A DNA stretch of 64,000 nt from the NCBI GenBank assembly GCA_000482145.1, contig AUXH01000001.1, positions 62,001 through 126,000 on the forward strand, given 5' to 3'. This stretch comes from Strigomonas culicis. Its lineage: Eukaryota; Euglenozoa; Kinetoplastea; Trypanosomatida; Trypanosomatidae. A model generated the notes under the pieces. The model was given only the letters and a program-made list of their open reading frames with translations, made no database searches and was not told where the DNA came from. This document shows positions 55,235-61,749 of the stretch, in pieces. The position numbers and the translations under genes are program-made. Numbering within the stretch: the stretch's first letter is position 1; every line of letters begins with the position of its first letter.

Positions 55235-56908
55235 ATGCGCCGTTGTGTTTCCCTCTTTGCCGCGGTCTCTGCCGCGGCCAGCAAAGCAAAGCGTAAGCTA
55301 GCCACGCCGGCACCATCCCATCGAAAGGGCGGCAGTGTGTCGGTCGCCAAGCCGGGTTCGCTCGCGGCCACCTTCCCCGCCTACGCCGCGCTCTGGGTGC
55401 GCGCAACCAGCAACAAGCTGACGCAGCCGCAGCACATCCCCTTCAACAGCAAGAAGCTTGCGCTCTGGCGTTGTCCGTCCTGTGACCACGAGTTCAAACA
55501 GCGCGTGTACCTCTACGTGGCAGAGGGCGGCCGCTGCCCGGACTGTGGCGCAAAGCCGCCCCTACGCGGCGCAGCGGTGGCGGCCAGCAAGGATATCCCA
55601 CGCGCGCGCCGTAGCAGCAACAGCAGCAGCGCGCCGGTGGGCAACAAGGAGGCCAAGTCGATCGCGGATAGCAACTACCTCGTCGTGAGCGAAACGCGCA
55701 ACCTCCAGCCGATGCTCGCAAAGAGCTTCGACAAGGAGGTCGCGAAGATCGACATGGCGCACGAGGCACTCTATGTGTCGCCCAAGCTGGACGGCATCCG
55801 CTGCGTCGTTGGCTACGACAAGAAGCAGAAGGCGATTCTGTTCTTCAGCCGCGCCGGGACGCTGTTCGAGTGCTGCGACGCGAACATCGAGCCCGCGCTG
55901 CGCTACCTCTTCGAACACGTCGACCCCCACCTTGTCCTCGATGGCGAGCTGTACAACAGCAGTGCGAACGACCGCCGCGTGGCGGCCTGCCCACCCGCGC
56001 AGGCCGACGCGAGCGCCCTCGGCCGCCACTACGCCGCGCAGCTCCAACAGCGGCGGGGCCGCGCGGCGCGATCGGCGGACGAGGACGCTGTCACGCACTT
56101 CGAGGCGCTCGTCTCGGCAATTCGCACGACGCGGGAGAAGCGGACGCCGGAGGTGGTGCGGCTGCAGCAGCAGCTGCAGTACCACATCTTCGATGTGCTC
56201 TACGCCTCGCACTTTCCCGCGCGCGACGGCGCCAATGTTTGCTTCTCCGCGCGCCATGCCTTCCTGCGCGACATTCTGACGCGGCTGCAGGTGCACAACC
56301 GCAAGGCGATCCGCGGCTACGACGAGCGCGTGCTGCAGCTAGTGCCAGCCGTGCCGTGCGTTACGACCGGCGCCGGTACGGCGGAGCTGACGGCGGCCAT
56401 GGAGGCCAACATCCGCGCCGCAATGGCGTTCGGCTACGAGGGCCTCATGCTTCGCCGCGAAGCCCACACCATCGCCAACGCGAAGAAATCGATCGCGGCC
56501 GCGGCCGCCGGCAAGACGCGGCGCGGCAGCGCCAACCACACAAGCGCCTTTGGCGGCTACGAGCACGGCAAGCGGAGCAGCTGCCTGCTGAAGTACAAAA
56601 AGATGCAAGACGCGGAGTTCACGATTGTGTCCGCTGTGGAGGGGAAGGGGAAGCTGAAGGGGAGCCTCGGCGCCTTCGTCTGCGAGCTGCCGAAAACGCG
56701 CGCGGCGACGAAGAAGCGGTGTTTTTACGTGACCCCGGCGACGAGCGAAGAGAATAAGCGCCACATGTGGCGGCAGTGGAAGCAGCGGCAGCCGTACAAG
56801 GGCAAGGCGCTGACGGTGCAGTACCAGGACCTGTCGAAGGATGGCATCCCTCGCTTTCCGGTGGGGAAGTGCATTCGCGGTGGTGCGGATGGCAAGGACT
56901 GGCTATAG
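55235..56908 (+). CDS. Kinetoplast-type ATP-dependent DNA ligase, first of tandem pair (LIG k)
   Basis: The 557-residue enzyme joins nicks in DNA. A presequence-like N-terminus (no acidic residues for about 80 positions) is followed by a zinc-ribbon-like unit: C80-x2-C83 and C101-x2-C104 (LWRCPSCDHEFK, GGRCPDCGAK). The adenylation motif is SPKLDGIRC, with the lysine nucleophile at K184. Motif III is LVLDGELYN, motif IV EGLMLRRE, and motif V LLKYKKMQDAEF. An OB-fold region ends with TVQYQDLSKDGIPRFPVGK. In trypanosomatids LIG k alpha and LIG k beta are adjacent genes whose products seal minicircle gaps in mitochondrial kDNA. The next gene is the partner. Which is alpha or beta I cannot tell. 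An insert of about 85 residues lies between motifs III and IV. Confidence 0.92.
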   Translation: MRRCVSLFAAVSAAASKAKRKLATPAPSHRKGGSVSVAKPGSLAATFPAYAALWVRATSNKLTQPQHIPFNSKKLALWRCPSCDHEFKQRVYLYVAEGGRCPDCGAKPPLRGAAVAASKDIPRARRSSNSSSAPVGNKEAKSIADSNYLVVSETRNLQPMLAKSFDKEVAKIDMAHEALYVSPKLDGIRCVVGYDKKQKAILFFSRAGTLFECCDANIEPALRYLFEHVDPHLVLDGELYNSSANDRRVAACPPAQADASALGRHYAAQLQQRRGRAARSADEDAVTHFEALVSAIRTTREKRTPEVVRLQQQLQYHIFDVLYASHFPARDGANVCFSARHAFLRDILTRLQVHNRKAIRGYDERVLQLVPAVPCVTTGAGTAELTAAMEANIRAAMAFGYEGLMLRREAHTIANAKKSIAAAAAGKTRRGSANHTSAFGGYEHGKRSSCLLKYKKMQDAEFTIVSAVEGKGKLKGSLGAFVCELPKTRAATKKRCFYVTPATSEENKRHMWRQWKQRQPYKGKALTVQYQDLSKDGIPRFPVGKCIRGGADGKDWL

Positions 56909-57516
56909 GGGCGGATCATAAATGCATATATATATCATACCTCTTCACTCGTTGCGTAGTTCTTTTAGTTCTTCTTTTTGTTTTCCTTTTTTTTTTTGGA
57001 ATTCACTGTACATCACTTTTTTTTTCTCCTGTATAACCTTCCTCTTGTTCACACCTTACGATTATTGTGTTGTTTTTGATTACTCTTCTTTTCTGACTTG
57101 AGCTTCTCTTGTAGCTGCTCAGCAGAGAAAAGAAAGAGAAAAAAAAACAATAATATAGCATTAATTCATATATGTGTTTAGAGGAGTAAAAAAAAAACGT
57201 ATTTATAAATACACTTTTTTCTTCTTTCCCTTCTCTTAGATTCACCTCTTTTTTTGCCTTGTATGTATATATACACATACACCTTGTAACATCACTCTTG
57301 TACTTTTATTTATTTGTTTATTGGTGATTATAAAATACAATATCAGCAAGAACTAAACATACAGGAATACATGTCTACTTTTAAAAAAAAAAATGGAATA
57401 GAAATGGACGCCCTCTGCCTTTGCGTATTTTTTTTTCTCTCCCCTATTCTGCTGAAAGCAATTTTTCGTTTTGTTTTTACTTTACTTCACTTATTTATAC
57501 ATACACACCGATAGAT
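56909..57516. other. Spacer between the two kDNA ligase genes
   Basis: No gene. The tract from about 57425 to 57450 (TATTTTTTTTTCTCTCCCCTATTCTGC) is followed by AAAG with AG at 57457-57458. An open frame extends in phase to 57421 but only through a TTG start and the tract itself, so 57517 is the first usable ATG. Confidence 0.65.
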
Positions 57517-58998
57517 ATGTTTCGTCGCTCTCTCTTCGCCTTTGCCGCGGCCGCCGATAAGGTGCTGCTCTTCGGCTCCGCCAAATCGCGGACGCCGGAG
57601 CAGCGCAAAATTTACAAGCAGCTTCAGCAGACCACCATCGAGGCCGCTTTCCCGCACATCGCGGCCTGCTGGGTCGGCCCCTGCTGGGGCACCGTGATGC
57701 AGACGCCTGCCAACCTCGCGCCCATCTGCGCAAAGCGTGCCGTCTGGCGCTGCTCCCAGTGCCACGAAGAGTTCGAGATGGGCATTAGCAAGTTCATCAA
57801 CGAGGGCGGCGTGTGCCCGGTGTGCCATAAGCAGCAGAAGCGGCGGCGCCGGCCGGCGGAGGGCGGCGCGAAGGGCAAGGCCGCCGCCGCCGCCGGGGAC
57901 GAGGCGGAGACCTACGAGCGTGCGCCGCGTATGATCCACAGCAACTACCAGAGCGTGCTGTACACGAACGCGGAGTGGGAGACGAAGAACGTGCAGCCCA
58001 TGCTGGCGCAACGCTGGGAGCTGGTGTCGGACCAGCTGCTGCAGAAGAGCGCGGCCGGCGAGTCCGTCTCGCTTCTGGCCTCGCCGAAGATCGATGGCAT
58101 CCGCTGCATGGTCGGCTACAACAAGGCACAGAAGAATATCGTCTTCTTCTCCCGCGGCGGCATTGTGCTGGAGTGCTGCCACGGCATCGAGCAGCAGCTC
58201 GAGCCGCTCTTTGCGCGCGACCCGACGCTGATGCTGGACGGGGAGCTCTTTGCGCCGGAGTGCAACTTCGAGCAGCTGAACGGCTTCGTGCGGCGGCTGA
58301 GGAAGACGAGCACGCCGGAGGTGCGCCTCGCGCAAGACCGCCTGCTGGAGTACTTTGCGTTTGACATCATGTACAGCCAGCTGCTGAGCGCGCCCGATGC
58401 ACCCTTCGAGGAGCGGTACCGGCTGTTGAAGCAGCTCATCCCCACCTGCGGCGCGAAGCGCATTAGCAACTACGTGCACGATGAGAAGAAGAAGAAGCGC
58501 ATCCGTGACTCCGCGCGGCTCGCGAACGCGGTCGTGAACGCGCAGGGCGACAAGAAGGTAAAGGTGTACCACGTGCCGGCCGCGCGCGTCCACCCGGAGG
58601 AGATGGAGAGCGTGCTGCAGGAAGCCTGTTCGCAGGGCTTCGAGGGTGTCATGCTGCGCCGCCCGGAGTTCCCCTACGAGCACGGCAAGCGCAGCTTTGG
58701 CCTCCTCAAGTATAAGCAAATGCACGATGCGGAGTACAAGATCGTCGGCTTCGTCGCCGGCGAGGGCAAGTTCAAGGGGGGCATGGGCGCCTTCGTCTGC
58801 GAGACGAAAGATGGTTTGCGCTTCCACGCGCCGCCGAAGGTGAGCCTCGAGCGGCGCCTCGCCCTTTGGAAGGAGCGCTCTGAGCTGATGGGGAAGTACG
58901 TGACCATCCAGTACCAGGAGCTGTCCTCGCAGGACGTGCCGCGCTTCCCCATCGCGAAGTCCGTCCGTGGCGGCAACAACAAGCAGGAGTGGCTGTGA
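57517..58998 (+). CDS. Kinetoplast-type ATP-dependent DNA ligase, second of tandem pair (LIG k)
   Basis: The 493-residue enzyme has the same architecture as the gene upstream. The presequence-like start MFRRSLFAFAAAADKVLLFG is followed by the zinc unit C79-x2-C82 and C100-x2-C103 (VWRCSQCHEEFE, GGVCPVCHKQ). Motif I is SPKIDGIRC with nucleophile K191, motif III LMLDGELFA, motif IV FEGVMLRRPEF, motif V FGLLKYKQMHDAEY, and the end TIQYQELSSQDVPRFPIAKS. It is shorter than the first ligase, mainly because it lacks the insert after motif III. Similar motifs, the shared zinc unit and adjacency point to an old tandem duplication. The product should act in the mitochondrion on kDNA. Confidence 0.92.
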   Translation: MFRRSLFAFAAAADKVLLFGSAKSRTPEQRKIYKQLQQTTIEAAFPHIAACWVGPCWGTVMQTPANLAPICAKRAVWRCSQCHEEFEMGISKFINEGGVCPVCHKQQKRRRRPAEGGAKGKAAAAAGDEAETYERAPRMIHSNYQSVLYTNAEWETKNVQPMLAQRWELVSDQLLQKSAAGESVSLLASPKIDGIRCMVGYNKAQKNIVFFSRGGIVLECCHGIEQQLEPLFARDPTLMLDGELFAPECNFEQLNGFVRRLRKTSTPEVRLAQDRLLEYFAFDIMYSQLLSAPDAPFEERYRLLKQLIPTCGAKRISNYVHDEKKKKRIRDSARLANAVVNAQGDKKVKVYHVPAARVHPEEMESVLQEACSQGFEGVMLRRPEFPYEHGKRSFGLLKYKQMHDAEYKIVGFVAGEGKFKGGMGAFVCETKDGLRFHAPPKVSLERRLALWKERSELMGKYVTIQYQELSSQDVPRFPIAKSVRGGNNKQEWL

Positions 58999-59104
58999 GA
59001 TAAACTAATAAAAATGAAAAAAAAAGAATAGAGAGGCATTCCAGTAGAGTTGCTGTAAAAACAAAAATCGGAAACTATGGTTCACTATGGACTGTATGTT
59101 TGCG

Positions 59105-59150
59105 TTTTTTTTTTTCATTTACTTCTTATTCATGTAAATGAAAAAAAAAA
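59105..59150. repeat. Perfect inverted repeat, 17-bp stem, 11-nt loop
   Basis: The left arm is a T-run followed by CATTTAC (ending 59122) and the right arm is GTAAATG followed by an A-run (59134-59150). The arms pair perfectly over 17 bases around an 11-base loop. In RNA this would be a stable stem in the 3' UTR of the second ligase. Confidence 0.85.
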
Positions 59151-59156
59151 GATTCT

Positions 59157-59293
59157 CCATAGATTATCATATAATGTTGTTGTTTTTCCCGGTTTAAATG
59201 CTTTTTTTCGTATTATTATTTTTTTCTTTCTTTCTTGTAAATGGTCATATTTTTGAAGCACCTTTGTTTCTACGACAACCATAGATTATCATA
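59157..59293. repeat. 15-nt direct repeat, two copies
   Basis: CCATAGATTATCATA occurs at 59157-59171 and again at 59279-59293, in the same orientation, 122 bases apart. The first copy begins 7 bases after the inverted repeat. The meaning is unknown. Confidence 0.85.
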
Positions 59294-59601
59294 AGTGAGA
59301 TACTGTTTATATATCCGCGTCCAGAGAAATAGAAAAAAAAAAAAGGTCCCTGCATCTCATATTGTGTTTTTTTTTTTAAGGCTGATGTCTAGAGTTTTAA
59401 AGATGTAAAACACGGTATCTATAAATGCATGTTCTCTAAAACTACTTTTTCTTCTCTCCCTTTCTTCATATTTTTTTTTGCTGTTGTTTTCATTCCTCAG
59501 CCGTTGAAAAAGCCTTTGACGAAGCGGTGCAAAGGAAAAGGGAAAAAAAAAAAAAAAAAAACGTAAAAGCTGTAGAAACGTAAGAGGATCCACACATCAA
59601 C

Positions 59602-61284
59602 ATGTTTCGCAGGCGATGTTTCTTCCATCTCCCCTCGTTGCGACGGCTGTCTGTGGCGGCGCCGGGAACGCTAACCTTTCGTAGTGCCTCTGCCCCCCTG
59701 ACCGCAGCCGCACGCGGTGTGCACCACATTGTCACAGCAGCGACGTTTGACAGCGACGTGGTGCAGTCGCAGCAGGCGATCTGCCTCGTCTACCACGTGC
59801 CTGGCCACGGCGGCTGCCAGGCCTACCTGCGGGAGACGGAGAAGATCGTGGACCGCATCAACGCGGAGACATCCCCAGATAGCACCACCACCACCACGGC
59901 GGTAGAGAGGGAAGGGGGAGAGGAAGCCGCAGCTGTGGAGGTGGATCTCGACGGCGTGTCACCCCAACCACAGGGAGCTCCTGCGACGGCGAAGAAGGAG
60001 AAGAAAAACAAAATGAGCTTTCTGAAGTTGTGCTTTATCAACGCGGACGAGAACCGCAACTTGGCCTCCGCCTTCTCCGTCGAGCGCGCGAAGCTGCCTG
60101 TGACCTACTTCATCATGCAGAGTACCATCATTGACAAGGTCACCGGCGCGGTGTCGCCCAAGCGCATCGAGGCCATCCTGTACAAATTCCTCGAGCACTA
60201 CCAGAAGGAGCTCCACGTTGACCTGCTGCAGAAGCGCAACGCGGAGAGCCTTCAGGGCGAGCGTGGCGAGGCGGCAGATGGCAGCGACTTTCGGTCGCCG
60301 CTGCCGTCCGCGACGCCCGCGGACCTGGTGAAGGGCGCCAGCACGAACTTTCTGATTGAGAAGATCTTCAACGCCCTCGTCGGCAGCGAGCGCATCCGAC
60401 TCCCGGAGCAGGCAGAGCAGCTCGACGGGCTCAAGAAGACCCTGCAGCAGGCGAAACAGAAAGCGCACGACGAGCTGCAGCGGCTCTTCAAGGAGCTGGG
60501 CCTCGACATGCGCCGCTGGAGCGAGGCCGAGCTCACCGCGCACTACTACAAGAATCCGGTGTTCATCGCGATGGGTGTGCTGACCGCCCTGGAGGGATTG
60601 TTTCTCGCGCGCAGCTACGCCGCCCTCGGTGACATCGACCTCAAGAATGTGCAGTGGGCACGGAACGACCTGATGAAGAACTTCGAGCCGGTGCTGGGGG
60701 AGAAGAAGATCAAACTCTGCGTGGCGCTGCTGGACGCCAATGTGGTGAAGGGGCAGCTGCGGACAGCCGCGCTGCTCGCCGGTCAGGACGCAAACCGCCT
60801 CGCCAGCACACTCGCCGCGATGGAGGCGGACCAGCCGGACCACAGCGCGCCGGAGCAGCAGCAGATTGCGGAACTGCAGGACATGGCAGCCTTTATCGAG
60901 AGCCAGCGCGCGCACTGCGTGCAGGCGCTCCAGCTCATCGACGAGCACATCGACACCCCACACCTCCTCATGGAGGAGGCGGAGACAGACAGCTTCCCCC
61001 AGGCGACGATGCAGGGGCTCTTCGAGCAGCTCCAGTCGCTGATGCGGCAGCGGCGGCAGCTGCAGGCCGCCGCCGCGCCCAAGTCCGCGACGACGACGGC
61101 AACCGCGTCGGACCTCGTGGCTGCAGATGCGGCGCCGCTCATCGACACAACGGCGAAGCGGCTGCACCTTATACAGCAGCGCGAGGACCACACCAAGACG
61201 CTCATCACGTGCATCATTCAGATCTACTCTCAGCACCCGCAGAGCCACGTCGCGCGCTCGCGATTTGCTTCGCTGCTGTATTAA
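59602..61284 (+). CDS. Mitochondrial thioredoxin-fold protein without a CxxC active site
   Basis: The 560-residue protein begins with the presequence-like MFRRRCFFHLPSLRRLSVAA. A thioredoxin-type fold is suggested at about 40-205: ATFDSDVVQSQQAICLVYHV, then a later strand LKLCFINADENRNLASAF, the cis-proline region KLPVTYFIMQS, and a C-terminal helix. At the active-site position the sequence is PGHGGC, so only one Cys (C72) remains and redox activity of the classical kind is unlikely. An acidic insert (about 100-130) splits the fold. The remainder (about 245-560) is helical; its repeats resemble the TPR-like tails of CnoX/YbbN chaperone-type thioredoxins. A chaperone or scaffold role is possible, but the family assignment is moderate. 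Confidence 0.6.
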   Translation: MFRRRCFFHLPSLRRLSVAAPGTLTFRSASAPLTAAARGVHHIVTAATFDSDVVQSQQAICLVYHVPGHGGCQAYLRETEKIVDRINAETSPDSTTTTTAVEREGGEEAAAVEVDLDGVSPQPQGAPATAKKEKKNKMSFLKLCFINADENRNLASAFSVERAKLPVTYFIMQSTIIDKVTGAVSPKRIEAILYKFLEHYQKELHVDLLQKRNAESLQGERGEAADGSDFRSPLPSATPADLVKGASTNFLIEKIFNALVGSERIRLPEQAEQLDGLKKTLQQAKQKAHDELQRLFKELGLDMRRWSEAELTAHYYKNPVFIAMGVLTALEGLFLARSYAALGDIDLKNVQWARNDLMKNFEPVLGEKKIKLCVALLDANVVKGQLRTAALLAGQDANRLASTLAAMEADQPDHSAPEQQQIAELQDMAAFIESQRAHCVQALQLIDEHIDTPHLLMEEAETDSFPQATMQGLFEQLQSLMRQRRQLQAAAAPKSATTTATASDLVAADAAPLIDTTAKRLHLIQQREDHTKTLITCIIQIYSQHPQSHVARSRFASLLY

Positions 61285-61749
61285 CACGAACCGTGTTGTA
61301 CTTACTTATTCTTCTTTTGTGTGTATTGGAAGAACCACCAGGTGTATGGAGATGTTGCGGCGCGTACACGGCTGTCACATAATTTTTATTTTTAATACTA
61401 ATATGATGATTTTGGTTGTTATTGATGTTTTGTTTTGTCTTTACTATCAAATGAGTATGGTTTACTTCAAATAAAGACAGTATATTGTAAAGAGCAAAAA
61501 AGAGTTTGTATCCGCTTCACTTTTCGTTCTCTCGTTTGTCGCGTTGTTTCGGTGCTGCTGCTCATTTGAGTTTAGATCATTGACATCCCTTAACTTTCGT
61601 CCAACTCCCCTTTACGCATCTCCACTCTAATTCTTTTCTTGTTGTTGTTTTCCTAGCGATCTAAGATCTTATGGACATAGAGATACACACCGTACTTCTA
61701 TAAACTAAAAGAAAACAATATAGAGAGAGAGAGAGTAAGCTAAAACACA
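61285..61749. other. Spacer and leader of the PARG gene
   Basis: No gene. A tract from about 61630 (TTCTTTTCTTGTTGTTGTTTTCC) leads to TAG with AG at 61655-61656. The inferred leader of about 93 nt contains a short upstream ORF at 61671-61703 and a GA-rich stretch before the start codon. Confidence 0.65.
61671..61703 (+). promoter_or_regulatory. Upstream ORF of 10 codons in the PARG leader
   Basis: ATG at 61671 opens a frame of ten codons closed by TAA at 61701-61703, wholly between the inferred acceptor and the main ATG at 61750. It is in frame 3 and does not overlap the main ORF. If the acceptor lies further downstream the uORF would not be in the message. Confidence 0.5.

Larger units (their letters stand above)
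58999..59601. other. Spacer with hairpin-forming inverted repeat and a repeated 15-mer
   Basis: No gene. It holds the inverted repeat at 59105-59150 and two copies of a 15-base sequence (59157 and 59279). The acceptor for the next gene is the tract near 59470-59494 with CCTCAG, AG at 59499-59500. A 20-A run lies inside the leader; there is no ATG before 59602. Confidence 0.6.

Noticed and set aside
58999..59601. A retroposon (SIDER-type) copy explaining the hairpin and repeated 15-mer
   Set aside because: There is no recognisable retroposon signature, target-site duplication or poly-A-ended unit that I can delimit.
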